A DNA stretch of 64,000 nt, from assembly GCA_035222895.1 (NCBI GenBank), contig JAVYIG010007213.1, positions 41,513 to 105,512 of the forward strand, in the 5' to 3' direction. This stretch comes from Strongylocentrotus droebachiensis (taxonomy: Eukaryota > Echinodermata > Echinoidea > Camarodonta > Strongylocentrotidae). The notes below the pieces were generated by a model. It had not been told where the DNA came from. It did no database searches and saw only the letters and a program-made list of their open reading frames with translations. This document shows, in pieces, positions 12,466 to 23,210 of the stretch; within the stretch, counting starts at the first letter, position 1, and every line of letters starts with the position of its first letter. The translations under genes and the position numbers were made by a program.

Positions 12466-14237
12466 TTAGATATTTAAGTTTCTTTTACTGCTCGTGATTA
12501 CATTTTCGATATGTGGTTGCCAAGTTAACCTTTTATCAAATATAACCCCTAAAAAGCGATGAGATTTTTCGTACATTAGCACATTTCCATTCAATTCTAA
12601 ATCAGGCGGTAAAACGGCATTCCAGCTTTTCGTAAAAAATACGGGCACTGTTTTGACAGGTGAGAGTAGAAACCCCCACTCTTCAAACCAACAAATTAAA
12701 AGATTCAAATATTTCTGTATTTTTTCAGTAATATGTACAATGTTCCTGCCTGATATCCATATTGCGCAGTCATCTGCATACATAGATATTCTTACATCTT
12801 GGTCTGTCGGTATATCACCCGGAGTGTTGGCTCAGTCAGTAGAGCGTCCGCCTCACAACCGGGAGGTCGTGGGTTCGAACCCCGGCCGCGTCATACCAAA
12901 AGACGCTAAAAGAGTTGTTGCTACCTTGTTTGGCGTTCATCAACAAAGGATAGAGCAACGTCGATCTGGCGCTGCTCAGTGGCTGCCGGGCTCACGATCA
13001 ATTGGGCAAAAAGAATTTCCGTTTCGGTTTAATAAAATTTGGAGTGGACCATTAGGCTATTATTATTATTTTATTATTATTATATTATATAATAAAGGAC
13101 TTAAAACACTCCCTCGTGGTAACCCGTTATGCGTTTTATAAGTTTTAGATTCTTAGATTTCCAATTCGTACTTGAAAAGTTCGTGCTGTTAGATAATTTT
13201 CTATTTACCTCAGCATGTTCCCTTCTATTCCATTTTTTGCTAATTTAAAAACCAGACCCTTTATCCAAACTGTATCGAACGCTTTCTCGACATCCAAGAA
13301 AACTGCTATTACATGTTCGTTACAGTTTATGCTCTTGTGGATGTCGTTTTCTAATTGTACAATATCGTCCGTCACACTACGACCTTTCCTAAATCCACTT
13401 AAAAAAATGGGTAATAATTCATGCTTTTCAACATACCATAGCCGTCTTTCTTTTATCATTCGTTCAATTATCTTGGCAAAACATGATGTTAAAGAAATTT
13501 GTCTATAAGACGATGTATTTCTGGGATCTTTTCCATGTTTGAGAATGGGGATTATTACAGAATGCTTTAGTTGAATTGGAATTTCCCCGGTTTTCCATAT
13601 TAAGTTAATGATATTCAGCATGATTTCCTTGATTGCTTTTGGCAGATTTTCATAAACAACGTATGGTATATTATCTTTTCCTGAGGGAATCATTTTTCGC
13701 GATTGCACTGCCTTTTCAAATTCTGTTATAAAAAAGGGTTTATTTATAACATGATCTACATTCAAAATATGAATGTCATTGTTTGGTGCCTTCGGTAATT
13801 CCTTATTAGTATCCCTGTCTTTTATTCCTATTTTTTTAAAGTAATTTCCAAAGGCATTTGCTTTCCCCTGATCGGAGACAATATCTTTACTATTTACAAT
13901 CAATGTTGACATATGTTGGCATATACTGATCAAGCTTCGTGCAAAATGCTCGCCAGTAATTTCGTTCTGCTTGGCGGAGCACACGCTGTGCTTTTGCTTT
14001 CTTTTTTAAGTACTCATCTACCTTTTCAAAAGTTATTTTCCGTGACATCTTATTACACATTCTATTTATCTCTTTGATTTTCTCTGTGCATTCTTTGGTC
14101 CACCAAGGAACCGGATTTTTAGAGACATTTCTGCTTTTCGGTACAGTTTCTTTTATACACAGTTTTAAATATTTCATGAAATTATCATATATTTCCTGTA
14201 TATCATTATTTATAAGTATGAGATCATTTGTAATCAT
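12466..14237 (-). pseudogene. I-like LINE reverse transcriptase, split by a SINE
   Basis: The piece 13205-13984 holds GKDNIPYVVYENLPKAIKE, GKDPRNTSSYRQISLTSC, SGFRKGRSVTDDIVQLE and AVFLDVEKAFDTVW (motif A). Just left come WIENYLTARTFQVRIGN and GLPRGSVLSPL in shifted frames (motif B). After the SINE at 12831-13095 the RT resumes with GDIPTDQDVRISMYADDCAI (catalytic YADD at about 12775). The EN-RT linker is at 13890-14237. The SINE lies between motifs B and C, so the LINE was present first. Confidence 0.85.
12831..13095 (+). mobile_element. tRNA-derived SINE with Val-like head
   Basis: The head (12831-12900) resembles a tRNA with a CAC anticodon in the loop CTCACAA and a perfect B box GGTTCGAACCC; the A-box region is GGCTCAGTCAG. 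The acceptor stem is poor, so it is not a working tRNA. The body contains GTTTGGCGTTCATCAACAAA and GGAGTGGACCATTAGG and ends in ATT repeats. A reverse-strand copy of the body is at 53770-53955. It interrupts the I-like RT. Confidence 0.82.
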
Positions 14238-14451
14238 CTCTTCACATTTCTAAGCAATTTTTTTTCAAATTTATATGTTTAAAGGAGATAAAATCATCTG
14301 CACTTCTTATTGAAGCATCTTTATATTCAGAGCTTCTCCCGTCTAAAGTTGTTTGGATTTTTATTGGGAAGTGATCACTTCCAAAAAGGCTTTCCATGAC
14401 TCTCCAAGTACTTCTACATGCCAGTGAAGGAGTGGTTATACATAAATCTAA

Positions 14452-15040
14452 TCATGACAGTTTTCCTGTTCGTGGATCCAGTCTGGTTCCTTCGCCATCA
14501 TTCAAAACAGTTAGATTATGATGATTGACGAATTGTTCTATCACTTGTCCATTCTTGTCTGTTTTGTCACTTCCCCACATGGTACCATGAGCGTTAAAAT
14601 CGCCTCCTATAATAACTTTATCATTTTTATTCACGTTTTTTAATAGCACATTCATAGTATATTCATTTAATTTCTTACAAGGATTATAAAAGTTCACAAT
14701 TGATAACTTTTCATTTCCTGCGTGTATGTTTACTTGCTGTATTTCTAAATTTACATCATTCATTGGACCTTCATACTTGACTTTATTATGAACGTATATC
14801 GCACATCCTCCCCTCGCCTGATTTTCCCTATTTCCTGGGAGACATGTTTATTCAGGAATTTGAAGAACTATTTCCCTGAAACCATGTTTCTTGTATACAT
14901 ATCAAATCGTAGCAATTTGTGTGTGTATTCAAATACTTAATAAGTTCTTTTCCATGCCCTAGTAATCCCTGTGCATTCCATTGTAGTATGGAAAATAGTA
15001 TCATCAATGTTTTAAGTATCGTTATCAACATTGTTAGCAC
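14452..15040 (-). pseudogene. I-like LINE, AP endonuclease domain
   Basis: It starts ILQWNAQGLLGHGKELIKYL with DLICIQETW, the classic N-terminal APE motifs (QWNxxG, QETW). The second segment has LSIVNFYNPCKKLNEYT, VIIGGDFNAHGTMWGS (GDFNAH) and DPRTGKLS. A frame break separates the parts near 14800. A few bases near 14340-14370 encode the DH-containing end of the domain. Confidence 0.83.
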
Positions 15041-15215
15041 TACTTATTTGCTGCAGCGATCTTTTCGCTGCGACCAGAATTAAATTATTTATTTCTTTGA
15101 GAGTTTTGCCCTCTGTGAGTGAGAGAATCAATTAACATATAAAGTCAATTATCTGATCATCATTTGCTGTAGCTATAAAGTGCAGGGGTACAGAAGGATT
15201 TTCTTTCTTTTCATT
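15030..15215 (-). pseudogene. Likely ORF1 C-terminus of the I-like LINE
   Basis: Immediately upstream of the endonuclease the minus strand reads DDQIIDFIC, a stop, then LILSLTEGKTLKEINNLIL and AAKRSLQQ. Position and helix-like composition fit the end of a gag-like ORF1. No zinc knuckle is visible in the short piece, and the rest is cut off by an adjacent LINE 3' end. Confidence 0.4.
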
Positions 15216-15251
15216 GTCTTTTTTTTAAGTGATTGTTGTGGAGTTTGTTGA

Positions 15252-15630
15252 TGTTTGATTTGATTTGATTTGAAATATTTATTTCTGTTTGATTTTCTTT
15301 TTCTTCTGCATTTTTACAAATATATAACAAACAAATATTGCAAATTTACACATGACAAAAGAATATATGTAGAATAAAGTAAGGCTGGGTGTAACTAATC
15401 GATAAACAGAAGGGTTGACAAAATAAGCAAAGCTTGATAGTATGACTACCCTCAAAGGATACATAATGATACAAATATTGAGGAACAAAATATTGGTAAA
15501 AGGGGGAAAAGACAGAAAAAAGAAGAGAAAAGAAAGAGGGGATGCACATCAATATTCACAGACTTATGTTGCAGTTGGATTTCAAATTGATATATAAAGA
15601 TTTTAAATAAGAAAAGAAATGCAAATTTTA
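15252..15630 (-). mobile_element. LINE 3' end with GATTT pentamer tail
   Basis: On the plus strand it starts with GATTT repeated about three times, then AT-rich sequence without coding potential; read on the minus strand this is a 3' UTR ending in (AAATC)n. It is a 5'-truncated LINE insertion beside the I-like element. Confidence 0.55.
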
Positions 15631-15635
15631 ATACT

Positions 15636-15802
15636 GAGTGGCCAACTTGGGATACAATAGAATGAGAAGACTCGCGAGGTTCGGACAGTAAGAATGTGAA
15701 AGTAAGATCAGCCAGCTGGTTTTAAACCTGGGCCTGCGAGTCGGAGCCTTGAAATGTTTGTATAGAAGACAGTGTTTATTCAGTATCCCAAGTAGGCCAC
15801 TC
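15636..15802. repeat. 167-bp stem-loop with 20-bp arms
   Basis: GAGTGGCCAACTTGGGATAC at 15636-15655 and its near-perfect inverted copy at 15783-15802 (19 of 20) enclose about 127 bases. It may be a small foldback element. Nothing coding is seen inside. Confidence 0.65.
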
Positions 15803-16073
15803 TTTATTCATGTTGTTGAAGGATTTTGTGGGATTTTTCGAGGGATTTTCGAAGGATGTTTTGAGGTTATTCAAGGTCGCTGTTATAGCTGTTGCCTGTT
15901 TTTTTTAACGCTCTCATATGTTTGGACTTATTTTCATTTTTCTTTGAAATACATCGATTTTTATCTGAAACGTTCTGTGTCATCTTTTTTATCTGCTTTT
16001 ATCGATTCATGTGAGTAACTTTGATTCTGCTTGAAGACCAACTTTCCTAGTTTTAACTGTTTGATTTTTCTTA

Positions 16074-18410
16074 GTGAACATGTACAAACGTCGGATTCAA
16101 CGCTCTCCTGCCCCGTGTAGTAGAGATACGTGTACGTTTGGTGACATCCAGTCACGCCATACTTCTCCGTGTGTATGCAAATTAGCGATTCTTCTCGTTC
16201 TCGCTACATTGATTTTCCTTGTATTGACTGGTGCTATGTCATGTGACAAAGCTGTTACTGGAACAACCCTGCATAAATTACAATACAGTAAATCCGAACC
16301 AATACAGTTGCGTAAAGAAAGTGTTCATGTCTCCAGCGAAGTGCATCTGAATGTTTGTAATCTTGGTATACAACGTCGACGCGGACGTCGTGCTGGTAGA
16401 AAGATACGACGTCGCATTCAAGTTGTTAATCAATCTCATGAATTTAGTAAATGATTTGCCAATTCTTCGCTTCGATCTAGTACTTTGCAAGTTATTAATA
16501 CCCATGGCAATGGCCAAAGAGGTTTTCTCCCATCGATCTTACTTGTTAATGCGCGGTCACTTTCAAACAAGTTTGATGATTTTGAAGCAACAATCTCCAC
16601 GCAAATACAAGTCTATACATGTCATAGCCGTGATAGAAACTTGGATTACAGCTGATAAACCTGCTTCGTGCTACAATTTACCAAATTTTCATCTCTTTCA
16701 TCGTGACCGTATTGCACAAAGAGAGGGGTGGCCCTCTACATTCGCGATGACATCAATTCTAGGGTAGTATTTGAGGAGCATGTACCAGCTCATCTGGAAA
16801 TTTTGTGGGTTAAACTGACTTCGTCAGCCAATGTTCGTTTGGAATCAACCATATATGTCGGTGTAGTTTATGCACCCCCTCGTTCACCTTACCAAAATGA
16901 CATCATCGATCACATCATACGGATTAATGATGTTATTAATTCTACTGACAATGCTGCTATCCTTGTCCTGGGTGACTTCAACGATCTCCGCACAGAAATC
17001 ATCGAGCAACACACACTTATGACACAACTAGTTAATCAGCCTACTCGGGATAATGCAATCTTGGATAAAATCCTTACTAGTATTCCAGAACATTTCTGAG
17101 AACCTATTGTTAGCGCCCCAATCTCCAGCGGTGACCATCGAGTTGTCATTGTTCATCCACATGAATTGATTCAGTCCGATAGGTCACCAGATGTCAAGTT
17201 TACACCTTTTCGCGATTCCTCGGTGTGCTCTTTTGGTCAATGGATTGCCATCCACCAGTGGGAAGAATTGTGTAATTTGGACGATCCAGATAATGAAGTC
17301 AACGTTTTACTCGACACCCTTATGAGTAAGTACAGACAATGCTTCCCAGAAATTACTGTTAAACGTAAGAGTAGGGACAAACCCTGGCTCAATAATATAA
17401 TTAGACAATCCATCATAAAACGAGATGCTGCTTACAAACAGGGAAGCATGGATACCTATCGAAAACTTCGAAATAAGGTTCAACGAAACATCAAATATGC
17501 GAAGTCGAGTTACTACAAAAAATAAGATTGAATGTCTGAAACACTCCGAACCTGGAAAGTGGCATCGCCAGATACGTTCTCTCGTTGGTTTCACCAAACA
17601 GCCTTTGAAATTTTCAAGTGAAAAATCTCCTCAACAAGTAGCTGATGATTTGAATTCATATTTCACTGGTATATGTACGCAGTTACCTCCTTTGAATTTG
17701 TCAACTTTACCTGCGTACCTTCCGGCGCCATCATCACCCCCTGTGATCCGGGATAATGAAGTGTATGCTCGTCTCAAGCGTCTCAATGCTTCGAAGGCCG
17801 CTCATCCGCATGATATTCCCGTCCGTTTAGTTAAAGAGTTTGCCTTAGAACTTTCCGTGCCCCTTACCAAGATCTTCAATCATTGTCTACGCTCCGGATG
17901 CTTTCCCCGAAAATGGAAGAATGCCTCAGTATGTGCAATCCCGAAGGTTCCTCGAGCGTCTGAATTTTCTCAATTCCGCCTGATATCCATCACTTCTGTT
18001 TTTGCTAGAGTCTTTGAGAGTTTTTTGGCGGACTGGATAATGTCAGATTTGAAATCCCACATAGATCCTTCTCAGTTCGGAAATATTAAAGGTAGCTCTG
18101 TTAATCATTATTTGATAAGCATGTTAGACGTCATCCAAAGTAATCTTGACAAACAGGGATGTCATGTAAACCTTTGCACAGTAGACTTCATGAAGGCTTT
18201 TGATCTAGTTATTCACAGAATTGCAATTGAAAAGCTTATTGGAATAGGCCTCTATCCTACCAACTGTGTGCAGCTTTCTCAGCGATCGCTCTCAAACAGT
18301 GAGGTACCAGAGGAAAACCTCAACATCGTTGAACCTCACTTGCGGCGTCCCCCAAGGGACCAAATTGGGTCCGATCATTTTCCTCGTTATATCATCCTCC
18401 CCAATAATTC
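16074..18410 (+). pseudogene. CR1-like LINE, ORF2, truncated in RT
   Basis: Order: a basic stretch (QRRRGRRAGRKIRRRIQVV) typical before the endonuclease; LLVNARSLSNKFDDFEATI; VIETWIT after a frameshift; YVGVVYAPPRSP; LVLGDFNDLRTE; SSGDHRVVIV (EN motifs). The RT part (17166-18410) has KPWLNNIIRQSIIKRDAAYK, LKRLNASKAAHPHDIP, FSQFRLISITSVFARVFES, QFGNIKGSSVNHYL, LCTVDFMKAFDLVIH (motif A) and GVPQGTKLGPIIF (motif B). It stops before the YADD motif and meets an A-rich tract at 18418-18444. Loss of the 3' part is not ordinary 5' truncation, so later deletion or recombination is likely. Confidence 0.85.
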
Positions 18411-18799
18411 ATCATCAAAAAAAAAAAAAAAGAAAGAGAAAAATAAATGATGAGAGCCCGATGAGAGTAGTTAATGGTTATTACTCGCAAGATGACCATC
18501 AATTTACACATTTTGCTATCTCATTTTCATAATACATACATATATAAATAGAAAACGAAGTAAATGAGACGACCGTATATGAGACAAGTATAAATTTAAT
18601 TCTCGCTCATACGGCTTCATCAGGAATTGATGAATTTATTCAATTTATTCAATCAACAGCATCATAGAAATGCAGTGCGTCAAATGCGAAGCCGCAGCGT
18701 TAAAAAGCAACGAGCTTAGTAAATGTTAAGCGCGAAGCGCAAAAGTGCAAAAAAGCAGAAGAGAGTGAGAGACAGAAGTAATGAAAGACAGAGAGGATA

Positions 18800-19411
18800 C
18801 AGGCGCGTAGCCAGGGGGTGGTAAGGGCGGTCATCCCCCCCTCCCCCCCCAAAAAAAAGAGGATAGGAAGATGACGCAGGAAGAAAAAGGATTAAGAGTC
18901 GAGAACGGTACAACGAGTCGTCGTCTTTCTCTAATAATTTAATGAAACGTCGAAGCTTCCGCGCTTCGCGTGGGAAGGGGGGGGGGTGGGGGGGGGGGGG
19001 GTGGGGGGGGGGGGACTGAATTCAGCAAGGATTAAGAGTCGAGAATGGTACAACGAATCATCTTCTTTCTCTAATAATTTAATGAAACGTCAAAGCTTCG
19101 CGCGGGAGGAGGGGGGGGAGGGAAACTGAATTCAGACAAGGATTAAGAGTCGAGAATGGTACAACAAATCGTCTTCTTTCTCTAATAATTTAATAAAATG
19201 TCAAAGGAGGGGGGGAAAACTGAATTCAGACAAGGAGTAAGAGTCGAGAATGGTACAAGGAATCGTCTTCTTTCTTTAATAATTTAATGAAACGTCAGTG
19301 CTTCCGCGCTTCGCTTCGCGCGGGAAGGGGGAAACTTTCCCTCCCTGCACCCACCCCCTAGGAGGTGCTCACTACCGCCCCCCCTAAATTAAAATCCTGC
19401 CTATATGCTTG
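18800..19411. mobile_element. hAT-like element, exact 8-bp TSD, tandem core
   Basis: The left end is CAGGCGCGTAGCCAGG and the right end, reversed, is CAAGCATATAGGCAGG. The flanks are identical: AGAGGATA at 18792-18799 and 19412-19419. The core is a four-unit tandem repeat (18886-19335) and long G runs. No transposase. Non-autonomous hAT is the best fit. Confidence 0.82.
18886..19335. repeat. Four-unit tandem repeat inside hAT-like element
   Basis: Units start near 18886, 19027, 19138 and 19232. Each contains AAGGATTAAGAGTCGAGAA (one variant has GAGTAAG), TCTTCTTTCTCTAATAATTT or a close variant, then GAAACGTC and a variable G run ending ACTGAATTCAG. Unit length falls from about 140 to 95-110 bp, mostly through G-run and GCTTCGCGC differences. 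Confidence 0.85.
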
Positions 19412-19419
19412 AGAGGATA

Positions 19420-20087
19420 ATAACCCAGGTAGCAAGCCCATGTGGGACTCACATGGGTCCCATATTCTCTAAAATGTTATCTTTATTGAGGGCGACTTGA
19501 AAAAGTTAATAACTTGGAAGGGAGAGGGTGCAACCTGCCACACGCCTCTACCTCTAGGTTGCTTTGATCCATTGCCGAAAATATTTTGGCACCTATCATC
19601 CCCCCCCCCCCCCAACCGAGGATACAAATCGACACCCTTGGTCTTGACATTCCATTTTGTAGAACGCAGAGGTATAGGCTATCAATTATCCCTTTTCTGT
19701 CAGTCCTGTTGAATTCCTCATTGTAATGCAGTATATCAACTTATTTATTTACCTATTTATCTTTCTCACTGTTCATAGCTGTGTTACTTTTGTGAGATAT
19801 CACGTAATATGCAATGATCTTCAATGATCATCTATAATGCAGTTCACTTTAATTTGCAAATCTATTTATCATGGATATTCCCTGTTCTTTGATCTTATTT
19901 TTCACTTTTCTATACTCCTTTTTTTCTTGTCTTCCCTCTTCCCCTCTCTTCTTCTATTCATATCTGTTTCCTCTCTATCATTTATAAGATGCATGATTTC
20001 TCTATTCCTTGAAAAAAAAAAAAAAAAAAAAATCAATTTTTTGTCTTTCTTTCTTTCTTCTTTCTTCCCCCTTATAAGCAAATAGTT
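19420..20087. other. Non-coding gap with palindromic remnant
   Basis: At 19424-19475 there is CCCAGGTAGCAAGCCCATG followed by TGGGACTCACATGGG, resembling the ends of the 40603-42348 element. The rest is T- and CT-rich, with an A run at 20011-20031. No gene. Confidence 0.5.
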
Positions 20088-21202
20088 TTACTGTGTATCA
20101 ATGTCCCCATTCCCTTGTTGACGGTCGACAAGTCTGTTCTGCAACACTGGGTAACGGGTGCGCATGAGATTGTGCAGGATGCAGCAAGCTTCCACGATGC
20201 TCCTCACAGTCTCTGGGTCATGCCGCATGGTGGTGAGAAGTATCTGAAACCTGTTGGCCAGGATGCCGAAGGCGTTCTCCACCATCCGTCTTGCCCTGGA
20301 CAGCCTGCAGTTGAAGATACTCTCTTTACGGGTGAGGTATCTTGAACAGTACGGCTTCATGAGGTAGGCTCTGAGGGAGAACGCGTCATCAACAACTAAG
20401 AAGTAGGGCACATCTTGTGTGTCATTGGGAAGGGGGTCTGGACCTGGAAAACCCATGATGAGGTTGCGTTCCAGCCCATCCTTGAGGTCACTTGCGTTGT
20501 ATATCTGGGCATCTGAAGCTGACCCGTTGCTTGAAGCATCGATGTAAATGAACTTGTAGTCAGCATCAACCGTAGGAAAGAGGAGGATATTGTAGAAGCC
20601 CTTGTAGTTATTATAAGTGGACCCTGAGTTGGCTGGAGCTTTGCAGGCCACGTGCTTCCCATCTATGGCTCCAACGGTTTGGGGAAAGTTCCACCTGTGA
20701 TACCAATTTTCTGCAAGTTGTCTCCAGCCTTGTTCAGTGGTGAGGCACCTGAGGAGCTCGTCCACGTTTTCTTCAACGATGGCCTCTCCACTTCTCTGAC
20801 GACTTTGCCGATGCTGTTGTGTGGCACCCTCCATGCATACTGCATGTTTATGTATGTGGTTCCAGAGGCCAGGTGCCGCAGAGTCAGTGCCACCTTCAGT
20901 CCAGGGTCCAGGTCAGGACGGAGGTTGGTGCTAGGCTTGGTCAACCTGGGTCTCAGACGCTCTACAAGTTCGTCAAACATGGCTGGTGGCATCCTCATGA
21001 AGTGATGGAATGCACGAGGGTCTTCATTCCTCAGCTCCACCATCAACTGGTCATACAGTTTAAACTCTATTCTTCTCACGAACCATCCTCGTACCCACAC
21101 AGCTCTTGGACGTCTCCTTCTTCTCCTTCTTCTCCTTCTGTCTCAAACTTGATACAGTCTGAACAGGTTGTGGTTCTGCTGTTGAATGAGTGCAGCTATC
21201 AT
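20088..21202 (-). pseudogene. PIF/Harbinger transposase (HARBI1-like), nearly intact
   Basis: The N-terminus is MIAALIQQQNHNLF, an in-frame TGA at 21143-21145, then RRRRPRAVWVRGWFVRR. Next are FHHFMRMPPAMFDELVERL and LRHLASGTTYINMQYAWRV. A single frameshift near 20790-20800 separates this from EAIVEENVDELLRCL, then WNFPQTVGAIDGKHVACKAP (first catalytic D), FLVVDDAFSLRAYLMKPY (second D) and RRMVENAFGILANRFQI (E). The DDE triad and the HNLMRTRYP tail are present. Only two lesions are seen, so the copy is young. No terminal inverted repeats or partner Myb-like protein were confirmed. Confidence 0.88.
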
Positions 21203-21239
21203 ATGGACTCTTTGATCATCCAAGACCAAGACCAAGGGT

Positions 21240-21858
21240 GATGAGGTCTGTACACCACGCCGCTGCTCGACTCATACTGAGATCCAGATGATTTTCTCCC
21301 CCTTTTCGTACAAAATATCGGTTGTCAGCTAGGTGTCCTTCTACATACTCTAGACATACTCCAGACATCCTAAATATACGAGATACATCCCAGATACAAA
21401 CGCTTTGTCCGTTTTGAATACTTTATATACGAGATGCATACGCTTACATCCTTTCTATTTCCGTGCTACTAACGATGTATAGACGTTCCATGTACCTTAT
21501 CTTTCCTCCCTCTTTCCGTTTTCAGCTGCAGCGGATGTGAGTTGCGAGGATGCCCAGAGGATGCAGAGAGGATACAGCGGACGTTTAACGGATGACGGAC
21601 ATAGAACGTTTGTTGCTCGTATTTGTCGCGGATTTACATCGTACACGGCAGAAAGTTCATCCGTTCTAAAAGTTTTGTGCAGCTCAAAACTTTTTGCGCG
21701 GATGAAATCACAGTGGATGAATGCTCGATGGATAGAGCGTATGAAACACATATGCAATGAGTACACAACGGATGCATAGTGTTTTCCAACGGATGGCAAG
21801 ATTTTTTACGTTTTACATCCTCTTTGCATCCGTAAGTGCAGTGGGACCGGGCCATTAG
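21240..21858. other. GGATG-rich non-coding DNA beside Harbinger
   Basis: Many CGGATG or GGATG motifs occur on both strands between 21480 and 21840, with a palindrome AAAAGTTTTG...CAAAACTTTT at 21668-21694. The sequence ends sharply at 21858 with GCAGTGGGACCGGGCC, next to LINE reverse transcriptase sequence. It may be the flank and right terminus of the Harbinger element; no left partner was found. Confidence 0.4.
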
Positions 21859-22446
21859 CTATAATACGTTCCATGATTTTAGCAACAAACGTAAGATTAG
21901 CTATAGGGCGATAATTCTTAAAAGCATTACCATCGAAATGGGGCTTTTTCAACACCTGTGTTACATGAGAAGTTTTAAACACACCTGGAAAAATACCAGT
22001 ACATAATGACTGATTGAAAAGCTTGGTAATAAACGGAACCACTTCATCAATAGAATCCTTGAGGAGAGTCGTTAGTATCGGATCAAGCCTGCATGACTTG
22101 GAAGGACTCTCCTAGATAGTTCTTTGTACAGTTGCCTCGGATACTACATCAAATCCATTGAAGGAGTAGTTGTAGGGAGACGAGCTCCTAAGGAAGAGAT
22201 GATGTTTTGAACTTTCTGGTGGAAGAATTGTCCAAAGTCATTAGCCAACTGCACATTGGATGAATGGTCAGGAAGGATATGTGCAGTAAATTTCTTCACA
22301 AATCTAAAAAGGTGCTTAGTATCACACTGTTCTATGGTTGATGTTAAGTAGTGTGACTTAGATTGCATCAGAAGTTGGTTGTAAGGGCAGCACTGATCAC
22401 GGTAAAGCTGACTATGTATTTCAAGACGAGACTTTAATTCATCCAT
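21859..22446 (-). pseudogene. CR1-like LINE, start of RT domain
   Basis: Translation gives MDELKSRLEIHSQLYRDQCC, then FRFVKKFTAH and, after a break, VVPFITKLFNQSLCTGIFPG, VFKTSHVTQVLKKPHFDGNA and FKNYRPIANLTFVAKIMERI. The NYRPIxNL..xxKIxERI block is diagnostic of LINE RT. It stops abruptly at 21858 where the GGATG-rich segment begins, so motifs A to C are missing. Confidence 0.8.
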
Positions 22447-22602
22447 TTACACTCAGCTCGATGACGACGCACTGATTATGGACTAGAGCGGTCATGTTTA
22501 ACTAGAGCTCCTGTTTTTATCGATAGATTTTGTTTTATTTTTTGTTTATACACAAAATTCTTGTGAAATGACCTTTTAGTCGAGTTTTATTATTATCAAA
22601 GC

Positions 22603-22878
22603 TCACCTTGAAGAACTTTTATGATTTTTTTTTAGATCCGATGGTACTGGATTTAAACGGATTTTGATTTCGCGTTTCCGACTACTTGGATGTTGTAGAA
22701 TCGACGCGTAAGAGTAGCTAACATCATTGTTACCGACGCGGGAGTTCTGGGGATCGCAAGAGGCCGGGAGACTCCGTACAGCGTGAATGACTGCGGCTTC
22801 ACGCGTATCGTCATTACTGTGCTTCGCCGCCATCTTGCTTTTGTCGTGACTTCGCTCTTTTGAATAGACTTTCAACAC
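22603..22878 (-). CDS. Unrecognised small ORF
   Basis: A 91-codon open frame upstream of the LINE RT fragment, with SKMAAKHSNDDTREAAVIHA and a basic C-terminus. I do not recognise a domain. It could be the 5' ORF of the same LINE or chance. Confidence 0.2.
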   Translation of the reverse strand: MLKVYSKERSHDKSKMAAKHSNDDTREAAVIHAVRSLPASCDPQNSRVGNNDVSYSYASILQHPSSRKREIKIRLNPVPSDLKKNHKSSSR

Positions 22879-22984
22879 TTTTTTCCACTTTGGAATCTAT
22901 TCGATGTGATTTTTAGTATGCATATTTTATATGGACATTTTTCTCAAAGCATCATCGTATTTTTAGCGTGTCGATCTAGACTAG

Positions 22985-23210
22985 TTCAATTCAGTTCAGT
23001 TCAGTTTATTAATTTTTCTCAAGCATAAAAACAATATTATGATATATACAAAAAGTGGCAAATATACATAGTAAGAGAAAAAACGGAAACTACAAAAAAG
23101 TTTATAAAAATGGTTTACATTGTATAAACAATAGCAATAACAAAATACAAAATTATGCAGATTTATAAGTAACACACTACATCAACAGACACCAGCAATC
23201 CTACAGGGAG
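22985..23210 (-). mobile_element. LINE 3' end with pentamer tail (TTCAG type)
   Basis: On the plus strand TTCAATTCAGTTCAGTTCAG leads into an AT-rich segment to about 23210, where a G-run begins. Read on the minus strand it is a LINE 3' UTR with a pentanucleotide tail, a different pentamer from that at 15252. Confidence 0.5.

Noticed and set aside
12831-12900. tRNA-Val-like gene
   Set aside because: It is the head of a SINE with body and ATT tail; the acceptor stem is poor.
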